Shown: positions 23,584-33,072 of the stretch, piece after piece
How positions within the stretch are numbered: position 1 is the first letter of the stretch
Layout: each line of letters starts with the position of its first letter
Assembly (NCBI GenBank): GCA_025149285.1
Contig: CP102274.1
Span: forward strand, 3,002,001-3,066,000
Direction of reading: 5' to 3'
DNA from: Hungatella hathewayi
GTDB lineage: Bacteria > Bacillota > Clostridia > Lachnospirales > Lachnospiraceae
Length of the DNA stretch: 64,000 nt
Notes under the pieces: generated by a model
Told to the model about the DNA's origin: nothing
Databases searched by the model: none
What the model saw: only the letters and a program-made list of their open reading frames with translations
Program-made: the position numbers and the translations under genes

Positions 23584-23961
23584 ATGGCGGCACACCTGCT
23601 TTCCAATATGGAAGAGACCGCGGCAGTCATCCTGTTTGGCGTGGGATTTACCATGCTTTTACTCCATAAAAATTTAATCAAGAAGATTATGGGAATGAAC
23701 ATCATGGACACGGCGGTCTACTTATTCCTGGCGGCAAAGGGCTACATTCAGGGAAGAGCCGTTCCCATCGAGATGAACGGGATTAAGGAGGCCTCGGCTT
23801 ATATTAATCCAGTGCCCAGCGGCCTTGTGCTAACGGGAATCGTAGTATCTGTCAGCACGACGGCGTTAATGCTGGCGCTGACGATCCGCCTGTACGAGCG
23901 GTACGGCTCCCTGGATTTGGATGCGATTCTGATACAGGCGAAGGAGGAGGAAAAGACATGA
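23584..23961 (+). CDS. mrpC: Mrp antiporter subunit C (NuoK-like)
   Basis: Three-helix subunit homologous to NuoK. Visible family parts are GVGFTMLLLHKNLIKKIMGMNIMDTAVYLFLAAKGY and NPVPSGLVLTGIVVSVSTTALMLALTIRLYERYGSLD; the second matches the MrpC motif PLPQALVLTAIVIG. The 125 residues are of normal length. The ATG has an ggaggg site directly upstream and the end overlaps the next gene by four bases. Confidence 0.92.
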   Translation: MAAHLLSNMEETAAVILFGVGFTMLLLHKNLIKKIMGMNIMDTAVYLFLAAKGYIQGRAVPIEMNGIKEASAYINPVPSGLVLTGIVVSVSTTALMLALTIRLYERYGSLDLDAILIQAKEEEKT

Positions 23962-25466
23962 CCCTTGTTCAGAACTTCCCCTTCTTTTCCATTATTATCG
24001 CCATGTTTTCCGGTATCATATCGTGTACGCTCTCTGGAAAACGGGCCAGGAATGTAAGCCTGGCAGTGATTGTGGTCACGACAGCCATGTCGGCCGCCGT
24101 TTTTTTGTTCTGTATAAGGACGGGAGAAAGCTATACTTATATGATGGGCCATTTTCCGGCACCCTGGGGAAATGAGATCAGGGCCGGCGTTCTGGAAGGA
24201 CTGACTGCCGCCGTATTCGGTATCGTTATGCTGCTGTCGGTGCTGGGAGGTATGGATCATACCGCGGCGGATGTGGAAGGGACAAAGTTAAATCTGTTCT
24301 ACGTGATGATTGATCTGATGCTCAGCTCGCTTCTGGCCCTCATCTATACGAATGACCTGTTTACCGCTTACGTGTTTGTAGAGATCAATACCATCGCAGG
24401 CTGCGGGCTGATCATGATTCGGCAGAAGGGCAGGAGCCTGTCGGCGGCAATCCGGTATATGATTATGAGCCAGCTGGGGTCCGGCCTGTTTTTGATCGGG
24501 CTCAGCATGCTTTACGATGTGACGGGACACCTGCTGATGAGCCCGGCTAAGGCGGCAGTGGCTGCCATTGAAGCTGCGGGCAGTTACGAGATCCCCATGC
24601 TGGTGATACTGGCGGTGATTAGTGTCGGACTGGCAATCAAGAGCGGCCTGTATCCGTTTCATTACTGGATTCCCGATACTTACGGCTATGCGACTCCGAC
24701 AGCCAGCGCTGTTTTATCCGGGCTTGTGTCGAAAGGATATATTTTCCTGCTGATAAAGATTTTCTACCGCGTGCTTGGAAGAGAGAACGTGGTAGCCAGC
24801 CGGATTGTCAACGTGCTGTTTGTCTTCGGGCTGGCAGGGATGCTCATGGGATCCCTCCACGCGATTCTGGAAAAGGATACGAGGCGGATGATCGCCTATT
24901 CCTCCGTGGCTCAGATCGGTTATATCTATATGGGAATCGGCCTTGGAACGGAAGCCGGGATGGTGGCTGCCGTGTTCCACATGTTTACCCATTCAGCGAC
25001 AAAGGCGCTGCTGTTTATCAGTGCGGTGGGCCTCTATGAGGTGTCGGGTGATAAAAAGGACTACAAGAGCCTGCGGGGGGCGGGGTACCGGAATCCGCTG
25101 GCCGGAATCGGATTTTCCGTAGGCGCACTTTCCATGGTCGGGTTTCCCATGCTGGCCGGATTTATATCCAAGCTGCTGTTTGCCACGTCCGCACTCCAGA
25201 GCCCGAATAAAATGATCGTTACACTGATTGGCCTGGCGGTCAGTACGACGCTGAACGCCATCTATTTTCTGCGCCTCGTCATTACCCTGTACTCCAGAGA
25301 GGGGGACCGGGAGACCAGAGGAGCCAAAGAACGGTCCGCAGTCAGGAAAAGTTCCTGGAAACTCAGACTGGCTGTTGTGTGCTTCATCTTTCTGAATCTG
25401 GTTCTGGGACTGAAATCGCAGCCGATTGTACAGGCGATCGCTGACGGACTTTTAATGTTTGAATAA
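23958..25466 (+). CDS. mrpD: Proton-conducting antiporter-like subunit 1 (MrpD/NuoN-like)
   Basis: First of four NuoL/M/N-like subunits. The 502 residues form about fourteen helices. Diagnostic parts are the KSGLYPFHYWIPDTYGYATPTASAVLSGLVSKGYIFLLIKI stretch (Lys residues of the discontinuous helix and the central Lys) and RRMIAYSSVAQIGYIYMGIGL with HMFTHSATKALLFISAVGLYE. An acidic residue in YVFVEINTIAGCGL is the helix-5 Glu. In this gene order it matches MbhH/MrpD. Overlaps both neighbours' ends closely, consistent with one transcript. Confidence 0.93.
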   Translation: MTLVQNFPFFSIIIAMFSGIISCTLSGKRARNVSLAVIVVTTAMSAAVFLFCIRTGESYTYMMGHFPAPWGNEIRAGVLEGLTAAVFGIVMLLSVLGGMDHTAADVEGTKLNLFYVMIDLMLSSLLALIYTNDLFTAYVFVEINTIAGCGLIMIRQKGRSLSAAIRYMIMSQLGSGLFLIGLSMLYDVTGHLLMSPAKAAVAAIEAAGSYEIPMLVILAVISVGLAIKSGLYPFHYWIPDTYGYATPTASAVLSGLVSKGYIFLLIKIFYRVLGRENVVASRIVNVLFVFGLAGMLMGSLHAILEKDTRRMIAYSSVAQIGYIYMGIGLGTEAGMVAAVFHMFTHSATKALLFISAVGLYEVSGDKKDYKSLRGAGYRNPLAGIGFSVGALSMVGFPMLAGFISKLLFATSALQSPNKMIVTLIGLAVSTTLNAIYFLRLVITLYSREGDRETRGAKERSAVRKSSWKLRLAVVCFIFLNLVLGLKSQPIVQAIADGLLMFE

Positions 25467-25503
25467 GAGCTACCTGCAGAGTGCTCATAACAAGGAGAAG
25501 CTT

Positions 25504-27009
25504 ATGTACCAAGAGATGGATGAAACTATAGTATTGCTGCTTCCGGTTCTCATTCCCATTGCGGCGGGAGTGCTGCTTCTGACGGTGAAGCGGCTCAGAA
25601 ACAGCCGGAAGACGATGATCAGCCTGGTTATGGCGGCGCTGACAGCCGGCGCGCTGTGTGCGTTTGCGGCAGTGGCACGGGGAGGCGGGCTTACGCTCTG
25701 GAAACTGACGGATACCATTACCATTGAATTCCGGGTGGATGGGATCAGCAGGCTTTTTGCCGTGCTGACGGCGTCTGTCTGGCTTCTGGTAGGGATCTAC
25801 TCCATGACCTATATGACCCATGAACGGGATGAACACCGGTTCTTCGGGTTTTATCTGATCGTTCTCGGAGTGCTGATCGGTCTGGATTTTTCCGCCAACC
25901 TGGTGACCATGTACGTCTTTTATGAACTGATGACGCTGACTTCGCTTCCCCTCGTTCTCCACGAACTCACGAAGGAGGCGGTGATGGCGGGCCTTAAGTA
26001 CTTATTTTACTCTGTGGCGGGCGCGTTCCTTGCGTTATTCGGTATCCTCTTTCTGGCCAGCGTCTCCGGCACTCTGACGTTTACTCCGGGCGGCGTGCTG
26101 GAAGGCGTATCCCTTGCCGGAAAAGAAGGAATCCTGCTGGCCGCGGCATGCTGTATGCTGCTGGGCTTTGGAACGAAGGCCGGTATGTTTCCCATGCACG
26201 GCTGGCTGCCCACAGCCCATCCGGTCGCTCCGGCGCCGGCCAGCGCGGTTCTGTCAGGCCTGATCACGAAATCGGGCGTGCTGGCTGTAATCCGGGTCGT
26301 TTATTACGTGATTGGCCCGGAACTTCTGCGCGGAACCTGGGTGCAGACCATGTGGATTCTGCTGTCCCTGCTCACTGTGTTTATGGGCTCCATGCTGGCT
26401 TACAGGGAGCCGGTCTTAAAGAAACGTCTGGCGTATTCGACGGTCAGCCAGGTGTCCTACATCCTGTTCGGATTAAGTCTTCTGGAACCGATGGGCTTTG
26501 TGGGGGCCTTATCTCATGTGGTATTCCATTCCATGATCAAGAACGGGCTCTTTCTGGCGGCGGGCGCCATCATATTTAAAACCGGCTGGACCAGGGTGGA
26601 AGAGATGCGCGGACTTGGGCGGGTGATGCCGGTGATGCTGGGCGGCTACACGGTTCTGTCCCTGGCTCTGATTGGAATACCGCCCTGCAGCGGGTTTGTG
26701 AGCAAATGGTATCTGGCGTGCGGCGCCCTGGCCTCCCAAACGGGGGTGTGGACGATCGCAGGCCCGGCTGTCCTGCTGGTCAGTGCGCTTCTGACTGCCG
26801 GTTATCTGCTTCCTCTTACCATCCATGGTTTCTTTCCGGGGGAGGACTTCGATGAGAGCGGGTTAAAGGCCAGAGGGCTGATTGGGCAGGAACCTTCGCT
26901 CTGTATGATGGTGCCGATACTGATCTTTACGGCGGGTGCCCTGCTCTTTGGCTGTTTCCCGGGCCGGTTCCTGGCTATGCTGGAATCCATTGCAGCGACC
27001 GTACTTTGA
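25504..27009 (+). CDS. Proton-conducting antiporter-like subunit 2 (MrpD/NuoM-like)
   Basis: Second NuoL/M/N-like subunit, 501 residues. Diagnostic parts: YVFYELMTLTSLPLVLHELTKEA (helix-5 Glu), GTKAGMFPMHGWLPTAHPVAPAPASAVLSGLITKSGVLAVIRV (conserved Lys and discontinuous helix) and KRLAYSTVSQVSYILFGLSLL. The ATG at 25504 follows caaggag; the frame opens at 25459 but lacks a site there. A canonical Mrp complex has only MrpA and MrpD of this kind, so this is an extra pump-like unit. Confidence 0.93.
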   Translation: MYQEMDETIVLLLPVLIPIAAGVLLLTVKRLRNSRKTMISLVMAALTAGALCAFAAVARGGGLTLWKLTDTITIEFRVDGISRLFAVLTASVWLLVGIYSMTYMTHERDEHRFFGFYLIVLGVLIGLDFSANLVTMYVFYELMTLTSLPLVLHELTKEAVMAGLKYLFYSVAGAFLALFGILFLASVSGTLTFTPGGVLEGVSLAGKEGILLAAACCMLLGFGTKAGMFPMHGWLPTAHPVAPAPASAVLSGLITKSGVLAVIRVVYYVIGPELLRGTWVQTMWILLSLLTVFMGSMLAYREPVLKKRLAYSTVSQVSYILFGLSLLEPMGFVGALSHVVFHSMIKNGLFLAAGAIIFKTGWTRVEEMRGLGRVMPVMLGGYTVLSLALIGIPPCSGFVSKWYLACGALASQTGVWTIAGPAVLLVSALLTAGYLLPLTIHGFFPGEDFDESGLKARGLIGQEPSLCMMVPILIFTAGALLFGCFPGRFLAMLESIAATVL

Positions 27010-27022
27010 CGGAGGAATACGT

Positions 27023-28558
27023 ATGAACGGAATTTTACTGGCAGTGCCGGCACTCCTTCCGATCGCGGCAGGAATGGCGATCCTCGCCTCCGGATATGGG
27101 GCGGAGGATGAAAGAACATACAGATGTCTGGAATTCGTTGTGGAAGGGCTGGTGCTTCTCAACAGCCTTCTGATTGCCGTGGTGATCGCCGGAAGAAGCG
27201 GTCTGGATCACGGACTGGTGCTTTTTAAACTCTACGGGAATCTGACGGTCCGGTTTAAGCTGGACCGCATGGGATCGGTCTTTGCAGGGCTTGTGGCGTT
27301 TCTGTGGCCTCTGGCAACGCTTTATTCATTTGAATATATGAGGCATGAGAAGAGAAGGGTCTCCTTTTTTGCCTATTACCTGATGACGTATGGGGTGACT
27401 GCAGGGATTGCATTCTCAGGCAACCTGGTCACCATGTATCTGTTTTATGAACTGCTGACGCTGGTGACCTTCCCGCTGGTGCTTCATCCGATGACAAAGG
27501 AGGCCATGCGGGCGAGCCGCAAATACCTCTATTACTCCATTGGAGGCGCGGCCTTCGCCTTCATCGGCCTGATTTTTGTGATCCAATACTCGGCCACGGG
27601 AACTACGGAGTTTGTTCCGGGCGGCGTCCTGTCCATGGCAGCGGCCGAAGGAAACCGGGGCATGCTGCTGTTTGTCTATATTCTTGCATTCTTCGGGTTC
27701 GGAGTAAAAGCAGCGGTATTTCCATGCCACGGCTGGCTTCCGAAGGCCACTGTGGCTCCCACGCCGGTGACGGCCCTCCTGCATGCGGTAGCTGTAGTCA
27801 AATCAGGCGCCTTCGCCATTCTGCGGTTTACCTATTTCAGCTATGGTACGGAGTTTCTGCGTGGAAGCGCGGCCCAGTGGGTGGTGATGGCGGCGGCCAT
27901 GGTGACGATTATCTTCGGTTCCACCATGGCGGTGAAGGAGATTCACTGGAAACGCCGCCTGGCGTATTCCACGATCAGCAACCTGTCGTATATTCTTCTG
28001 GGCGCCTCTATGATGAGTCCGCTTGGTCTGACGGCCGCCTTAAGCCACATGGTCTTTCACGCATTCATGAAGATCTGTTCCTTTTTCTGTGCGGGCGCGG
28101 TGATGCATCAGACCGGAAAGACGTATGTCTGTGAACTGGACGGTCTGGCGAAGAAGATGCCGCTGACGTTCGGCTGTCTGACGGTGGCCAGCCTTTCTCT
28201 CATGGGCATCCCGCTGTTTGCCGGATTTATCAGCAAATGGAACATTGCGGAGGCGGCCTTTGCCTGCGGCAGTCTCGCGCTGGCAGGCGGCAGCAGGATG
28301 GGGATTCTTCCGTATCTGGGTACGGCTGTGATTCTTTATTCGGCTCTTATGACAGGAATCTATATGCTTACGGTACTGGTGCGGGCGTATTTTCCCAAAG
28401 CGGATGCGGCTGCCGCGGTAAAAGAAGAGGCATATACCGATCCCAACTGGATGATGATGGTGCCGCTCCTGGTCTTTGCGGCCGCGGTGCTGGTGCTGGG
28501 CCTGCATTCCGGGCCGCTCATGGAATTACTTACAGCGATCGGAGGTGAGGCTGGATGA
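27023..28558 (+). CDS. Proton-conducting antiporter-like subunit 3
   Basis: Third NuoL/M/N-like subunit, 511 residues. Diagnostic parts: YLFYELLTLVTFPLVLHPMTKEAMRASRKYLYYS, GVKAAVFPCHGWLPKATVAPTPVTALLHAVAVVKSGAFAILRF and RRLAYSTISNLSYILLGASMM. The ALLHAVAVVKSG segment has the His-Ala pattern of MrpA/NuoL subunits (HSATMVKAG), unlike the LSG-x-x-x-K of the other three, so it is the most MrpA-like of the set. The ATG at 27023 follows acggagg. The end overlaps the next start by four bases. Confidence 0.93.
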   Translation: MNGILLAVPALLPIAAGMAILASGYGAEDERTYRCLEFVVEGLVLLNSLLIAVVIAGRSGLDHGLVLFKLYGNLTVRFKLDRMGSVFAGLVAFLWPLATLYSFEYMRHEKRRVSFFAYYLMTYGVTAGIAFSGNLVTMYLFYELLTLVTFPLVLHPMTKEAMRASRKYLYYSIGGAAFAFIGLIFVIQYSATGTTEFVPGGVLSMAAAEGNRGMLLFVYILAFFGFGVKAAVFPCHGWLPKATVAPTPVTALLHAVAVVKSGAFAILRFTYFSYGTEFLRGSAAQWVVMAAAMVTIIFGSTMAVKEIHWKRRLAYSTISNLSYILLGASMMSPLGLTAALSHMVFHAFMKICSFFCAGAVMHQTGKTYVCELDGLAKKMPLTFGCLTVASLSLMGIPLFAGFISKWNIAEAAFACGSLALAGGSRMGILPYLGTAVILYSALMTGIYMLTVLVRAYFPKADAAAAVKEEAYTDPNWMMMVPLLVFAAAVLVLGLHSGPLMELLTAIGGEAG

Positions 28559-30651
28559 AGACCGTGTTTGATGTTGTGATCCCCGGAATCTGCGGACTGG
28601 GCCTTCATTTCAAGCTGGACGGCTTTCGTCTGATCTATTCCTGCATCGCCATACTGATGTGGGCGGTCAGCGGTGCATTTTCCCTGGAATACATGGCTCA
28701 TTATGTGAAACGGCGGAGATACTATGTGTTTTTATGGATTACATTTTTTGCCACAGCAGGAGTATTTCTGTCCGCAGATTTGTATACAACCTTTATTTTC
28801 TTTGAAATTATGTCCTTTACCTCCTACGTCTGGGTGGCGTTCGACGAAAAGAAGGAGAGCCTAAGGGCGGCGGAAACCTATCTGGCAGTGGCTGTGATCG
28901 GAGGCCTTGCCATGCTGATGGGGCTTTTTCTGCTCTATGATCTGACAGGAACGCTTAACATGGATCTGCTCGGACCGGCGGCGAGAGAGGCTCTGGAGGC
29001 CGGAGGCGGTTACCTTTCGCCTGCCGTACAGCTCTATGCTGCGGGAGGACTGCTGCTATTTGGCTTTGGAGTCAAGGCAGGCTGCTTTCCCCTCCATATC
29101 TGGCTTCCCAAGGCCCATCCGGTGGCGCCTGCTCCGGCCAGTGCGCTCTTGTCCGGAATTCTGACGAAAGCAGGAGTATTCGGAATCATTGTGATTACCG
29201 GAGCGCTATTCTTTTCTGATGGAAACTGGGGGCTTCTCCTCACTGCACTGGGGCTTGTGACCATGTTTCTTGGGGCGCTTCTGGCGCTGCTGTCCGTGAA
29301 TTTGAAAAGAACGCTGGCGTGCTCATCCATTTCCCAGATCGGTTTCATTCTTACGGGAATCGGCATGGCGGTTCTTCTTGCCTGTGTGGGAGAGAAAAAT
29401 AGTCTCGCGGTGCGGGGCACATTACTTCATATGGTCAACCATTCGCTGTTCAAATTAGTGCTCTTTCTCTGTGCCGGGGCGGTATATATGAATCTGCATA
29501 AGCTGGATTTGAATGAGATTCGCGGCTTCGGCAGAAGGAAGCCTGCGCTGGGGTTCTGTTTCCTCATGGGAAGCCTGGGAATCGGCGGAATCCCGCTGTG
29601 GAGCGGTTATGTGAGTAAAACGCTTCTGCATGAGAGCATGGTGGAGTATGCGAAGGCTGTGGGAGAGGGGGCTGTGGTTTTGGGAAATCAGGGAATGCCG
29701 TCTGCCTTTGCCGGAATGCCCGGCATCATCACAGCGCTCCTGCTGAATCCGGGTGTCTGGAAGGCGGCGGAATGGGTGTTCCTTCTGACGGGGGGAATGA
29801 CTGTGGCGTATATGCTGAAACTGTTTATCGCCCTCTTTGTGGAAAAGCATCCGGCCAATCAGGAGGCGTATGACGCGATGTCCGCATCCTATATGAAGCC
29901 TCTCAGCCGTTTTGTGCTGGTTGGCTGTTCGGCACTGATTCCGCTGCTGGGTATGACGCCGCATCTTACCATGGACCGGATCGCGGGAGCAGGTGAAGCG
30001 TTTTTCCAGGGAGACGGGCTGGCTCACTCCATGGCTTATTTTTCTCCGGAAAATCTTAAGGGAGGAGCCATTTCCATCGGAATCGGCATTGTTTTCTATG
30101 TCGCCGTTGTACGCGGGCTTCTGATGAAACGGTCTGACGGAGGGGAAGCGGTTTACGCAGACCGCCTGCCTTCCTGGCTGGACCTGGAGAATCTGCTTTA
30201 CCGGCCGCTTCTTCTGCGAATTTTACCCGGAATCTGCGGCTCGGTCTGCGGGTTTATCGACCGGTATCTGGTCTCCGCGGCGGTGACTGTGTTTCTGGCG
30301 GTGTCCTCCGTGGTCTGCCGGGCAATGGATTCACTCGTTGACGGACTGATTCTGCTTGCGAGAAAGACAACCCACCGCCAGCTTCCGGGAACCGCGAAAA
30401 TAAGGGAAAATGACAGACTTGCCTGTGTGCTGGGAAGCATGGCGGATGAGGCGGCGGCATGGAAACGCAGATGGGGGAGAAAAGAAAAGGCGGACCGTAC
30501 GTCTGCGATTCCGCGTTTTATAGAGGCCGAGGAAGAACTGAAGCGGACCGGAAAGCTGGTAGAGGAGAGCTTTTCCTTTGGCCTGATGCTGTTCTGTATC
30601 GGGCTCTGCCTGACATTAGGATATTTACTCGCTGTTTTTCTCATAGGATAA
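28555..30651 (+). CDS. Proton-conducting antiporter-like subunit 4 with C-terminal extension
   Basis: Fourth NuoL/M/N-like subunit, 698 residues and so about 190 longer than the others. The core has FIFFEIMSFTSYVWVAFDEKKES, GVKAGCFPLHIWLPKAHPVAPAPASALLSGILTKAGVFGII and RTLACSSISQIGFILTGIGM. After the core come further membrane segments, a charged amphipathic part (IRENDRLACVLGSMADEAAAWKRRW; IEAEEELKRTGKLVEESFS) and a last membrane helix. NuoL ends in a long lateral helix and an anchoring helix; this tail could play the same clamp role, which is inference. The ATGA overlap with the previous gene shows coupling. Confidence 0.9.
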   Translation: MKTVFDVVIPGICGLGLHFKLDGFRLIYSCIAILMWAVSGAFSLEYMAHYVKRRRYYVFLWITFFATAGVFLSADLYTTFIFFEIMSFTSYVWVAFDEKKESLRAAETYLAVAVIGGLAMLMGLFLLYDLTGTLNMDLLGPAAREALEAGGGYLSPAVQLYAAGGLLLFGFGVKAGCFPLHIWLPKAHPVAPAPASALLSGILTKAGVFGIIVITGALFFSDGNWGLLLTALGLVTMFLGALLALLSVNLKRTLACSSISQIGFILTGIGMAVLLACVGEKNSLAVRGTLLHMVNHSLFKLVLFLCAGAVYMNLHKLDLNEIRGFGRRKPALGFCFLMGSLGIGGIPLWSGYVSKTLLHESMVEYAKAVGEGAVVLGNQGMPSAFAGMPGIITALLLNPGVWKAAEWVFLLTGGMTVAYMLKLFIALFVEKHPANQEAYDAMSASYMKPLSRFVLVGCSALIPLLGMTPHLTMDRIAGAGEAFFQGDGLAHSMAYFSPENLKGGAISIGIGIVFYVAVVRGLLMKRSDGGEAVYADRLPSWLDLENLLYRPLLLRILPGICGSVCGFIDRYLVSAAVTVFLAVSSVVCRAMDSLVDGLILLARKTTHRQLPGTAKIRENDRLACVLGSMADEAAAWKRRWGRKEKADRTSAIPRFIEAEEELKRTGKLVEESFSFGLMLFCIGLCLTLGYLLAVFLIG

Positions 30652-30681
30652 AAAAGAAAATTTGTGGTGGAGGCTTGACAG

Positions 30682-31023
30682 ATGAACATACAGATATTTG
30701 GCAAAAAGAAGTGTTTCGATACGAAGAAGGCAGAACGGTATTTCAAAGAACGGAACATTCGCGTACAGATGATTGACATGGCCGAAAAAGGCATGAGCAA
30801 AGGAGAATTTACCAATGTGAAACAGGCGGTTGGAGGTGTGGAAGCCCTGATCGATGAAAACTGCAGGGACAAAGATCTGCTTGCTCTCTTAAAGTATCTG
30901 TCTCCGGAGGACCGGGAAGAGAAGATTCTCCTGAATCCCCAGGTCATAAAAACACCGGTCGTTCGAAACGGAAAAAAAGCGACCGTGGGATACCATCCGG
31001 AGATATGGAAAGACTGGGAATAG
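30682..31023 (+). CDS. ArsC/Spx-family thioredoxin-like protein
   Basis: A 113-residue protein of the ArsC/Spx/YffB fold. The active Cys is C11 in KKKCFDTKKAERYF; the second Cys of a CXXC is absent, as in ArsC-type reductases and YffB. The C-terminal part (LLNPQVIKTPVVRNGKKATVGYHPEIWKDW) carries the conserved cis-Pro TPVV. True arsenate reductase function is doubtful, since no ars genes are nearby. The ATG follows ggtggagg, 30 bp behind the antiporter operon, and its end overlaps the leader of the next gene, so it may be read from the operon promoter. Confidence 0.87.
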   Translation: MNIQIFGKKKCFDTKKAERYFKERNIRVQMIDMAEKGMSKGEFTNVKQAVGGVEALIDENCRDKDLLALLKYLSPEDREEKILLNPQVIKTPVVRNGKKATVGYHPEIWKDWE

Positions 31024-31037
31024 GAGAGGGGAAAAGA

Positions 31038-31805
31038 ATGAGAAGATGGCTTTTGACCGCGGCTCTCGTGTGTGCGCTTGCATCAGGCGGCTGTGCCTCA
31101 AAATATACGGGACAGGAGAATGGAAAAGCAGAGGAACAGTCGAATCAGGCTTTTGCGGAACGCAGTCAAAATGAGACAGCCGCCGGGCAGACAGAAGCAG
31201 GCCTGCCGGAAAAAGACAGGCAGGAAGAATCTGCGGAGACTGCCGGTGAAACCGCGGATAAACAGAACGGGACGCCACAGGCCGCTCTGAAACTGCAGGA
31301 GACCGTATTACGGGGTATGGTATGGACGGCGTCGGAGAAACGGATGGTTTATAATACCGCCGACAATTCCTTTGCATGGTGGTGCCTCTACGGCATTGCA
31401 GCTGCCGGAGCAGAGGAGGGAGAAACGGAGATTTCCATCAAGACGGAGAAACTGAAGACGTATCTGTCCGTCCTTTTTGAAGGAAATACCTCTTTGCCTG
31501 CCATACCGGAATCCATGTCCGGATTTATAACGCCTGATGAAAAGAATGATACGGTGGTGTTTCACCTGTCTGAAGCAATGGAAGGGAGCTTTACTTTTTC
31601 GGAGCCGGAGCGCATTGATGAAACCCATGTAAAGATTGCGGGGGTGTGGGAAAACGGGAGACCAGAGCTCACCTCCCCTCCGACTGTCCTGTTTTATCTG
31701 GTAAACAGGACGGGAGATGACTATCCCTACACAGTCCAATATATGGAGACAGAGGGATACATCTGCAATGATATTCTGGAAGGAGACCGCGTTTTCGAGC
31801 CATAA
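31038..31805 (+). CDS. Predicted lipoprotein of unknown function
   Basis: A 255-residue protein that I cannot assign. The N-terminus RRWLLTAALVCALASGGCAS is a lipoprotein signal with Cys as first mature residue. A Gln/Glu/Ala-rich low-complexity linker of about 60 residues follows, then a globular domain (YNTADNSFAWWCLYGIAA; VLFEGNTSLPAIPESMSGF; YTVQYMETEGYICND) predicted to be mostly beta and exposed on the outer face of the membrane. The start at 31038 follows gagagggg. It sits 14 bp behind the ArsC-like gene and is probably in the same transcript. No terminator with T-run is visible after it, only a TCGGAAGA/TCTTCCGGA hairpin at 31815-31837. Confidence 0.8.
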   Translation: MRRWLLTAALVCALASGGCASKYTGQENGKAEEQSNQAFAERSQNETAAGQTEAGLPEKDRQEESAETAGETADKQNGTPQAALKLQETVLRGMVWTASEKRMVYNTADNSFAWWCLYGIAAAGAEEGETEISIKTEKLKTYLSVLFEGNTSLPAIPESMSGFITPDEKNDTVVFHLSEAMEGSFTFSEPERIDETHVKIAGVWENGRPELTSPPTVLFYLVNRTGDDYPYTVQYMETEGYICNDILEGDRVFEP

Positions 31806-31905
31806 GACCGGCAGTATCGGAAGAAAAGTATCTTCCGGAACAGGACTGCACACGTTTGCAAATATAAAATTGAAAAAATATATAGGTTTTTCAAAGAAAT
31901 CTGCA

Positions 31906-31933
31906 TTGTTATTTCCGTTCAGACTGCTATAAT
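31906..31933 (+). promoter_or_regulatory. Promoter of galE
   Basis: TTGTTA (31906-31911) and TATAAT (31928-31933), 16-bp spacer. Confidence 0.65.
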
Positions 31934-31966
31934 ATCCGTAGACAATTTTAGAAGGAGGACATGACA

Positions 31967-32986
31967 ATGGCAATTTTAGTTACTGGCGGTGCCGGATATA
32001 TCGGAAGCCATACCTGCGTAGAACTCTTAAAGGCGGGCTATGAGGTGGTCGTAGTGGATAATCTCTGTAATTCCTGCGAGGAATCCATGGAGCGTGTACA
32101 GGAGATTACGGGAAAGACGCTTGCTTTCTATGAGGCTGATCTGCTGGATAAGGCAGCTTTAAGCCGCATTTTTAAAGAACAGAAGATCGATGCGGTGATT
32201 CATTTTGCAGGCCTTAAGGCGGTGGGCGAATCTGTTTACAAACCGCTGGAATACTATCACAACAATATTACCGGTACACTTGTGCTCTGCGATGTCATGC
32301 GTGAACATGGTGTGAAAAGCATTGTATTCAGTTCCTCTGCGACTGTATACGGAGATCCGGCATTTGTTCCGATTACAGAAGAGTGCCCGAAGGGAGAAAT
32401 TACCAATCCCTACGGCCGGACAAAGGGAATGCTGGAGCAGATCCTGGCCGATTTACATACGGCTGATCCGGAGTGGAATGTGATGCTTCTGCGCTATTTT
32501 AATCCGATCGGAGCACATGAATCGGGCAGAATCGGTGAGAATCCCAAGGGAATCCCCAACAATCTGCTTCCGTATATTACCCAGGTTGCCGTCGGCAAGC
32601 TGGAATCCCTCGGAGTTTTCGGAAATGATTACGATACCCCGGACGGGACGTGTGTCAGAGATTATATTCACGTAGCAGATCTGGCGGATGGCCATGTCAA
32701 GGCGCTTAAGAAGCTGGAAGGTGAAAAAGGCGGCGTTTTGATTTATAACCTGGGAACTGGCTGCGGATACAGCGTTCTCGACGTCATTCATGCCTTTGAA
32801 GAGGCCAATGGCTTAAAGGTTCCATATGAGTTCAAGCCAAGGAGGGCCGGCGATGTGCCTCAGTGCTATGCAGATCCGGCGAAGGCCGAACGTGAACTGG
32901 GCTGGAAGGCGCAGCGTGATTTAAAGGATATGTGCCGTGATTCCTGGAACTGGCAGAAGAATAATCCGGAAGGGTATGCAAAGTAA
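31967..32986 (+). CDS. galE: UDP-glucose 4-epimerase
   Basis: Interconverts UDP-glucose and UDP-galactose with bound NAD+, feeding the Leloir pathway and surface polysaccharides. An extended short-chain dehydrogenase: Rossmann motif [10 protein letters not shown] at the start, catalytic Ser in [10 protein letters not shown], and the Tyr-x3-Lys pair in NPYGRTKGM. The C-terminal half has [15 protein letters not shown] substrate residues ([22 protein letters not shown]). The length of 339 aa is typical. The ATG at 31967 is preferred because the gaaggagg site is 8 bp away; the ATG at 31961 is only 2 bp away. It has its own promoter and terminator, so it is monocistronic. Confidence 0.97.
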   Translation: MAILVTGGAGYIGSHTCVELLKAGYEVVVVDNLCNSCEESMERVQEITGKTLAFYEADLLDKAALSRIFKEQKIDAVIHFAGLKAVGESVYKPLEYYHNNITGTLVLCDVMREHGVKSIVFSSSATVYGDPAFVPITEECPKGEITNPYGRTKGMLEQILADLHTADPEWNVMLLRYFNPIGAHESGRIGENPKGIPNNLLPYITQVAVGKLESLGVFGNDYDTPDGTCVRDYIHVADLADGHVKALKKLEGEKGGVLIYNLGTGCGYSVLDVIHAFEEANGLKVPYEFKPRRAGDVPQCYADPAKAERELGWKAQRDLKDMCRDSWNWQKNNPEGYAK

Positions 32987-33019
32987 GATAAAAGAACAGA
33001 GTGCCGCGGCGACGGTATG

Positions 33020-33068
33020 GACGGTTTTTTCAGCGCTGGAATGAAAGCGCTGAAAAGGCCGTCTTTTT
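33020..33068 (+). terminator. Rho-independent terminator after galE
   Basis: Stem from GACGG and CAGCGCT with AGCGCTG and CCGTC, interrupted by T/A-rich pairs, followed by TTTTT. Confidence 0.85.
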
Positions 33069-33072
33069 AGAT

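Noticed and set aside
25384..25962. Long minus-strand frames within the antiporter operon
   Set aside because: All are antisense to conserved membrane subunits and have compositions expected from reversed hydrophobic codons.
30682..31023. Arsenate reductase in an ars operon
   Set aside because: Fold and Cys fit ArsC/Spx, but there are no arsenic genes around and the catalytic Arg pattern was not confirmed.
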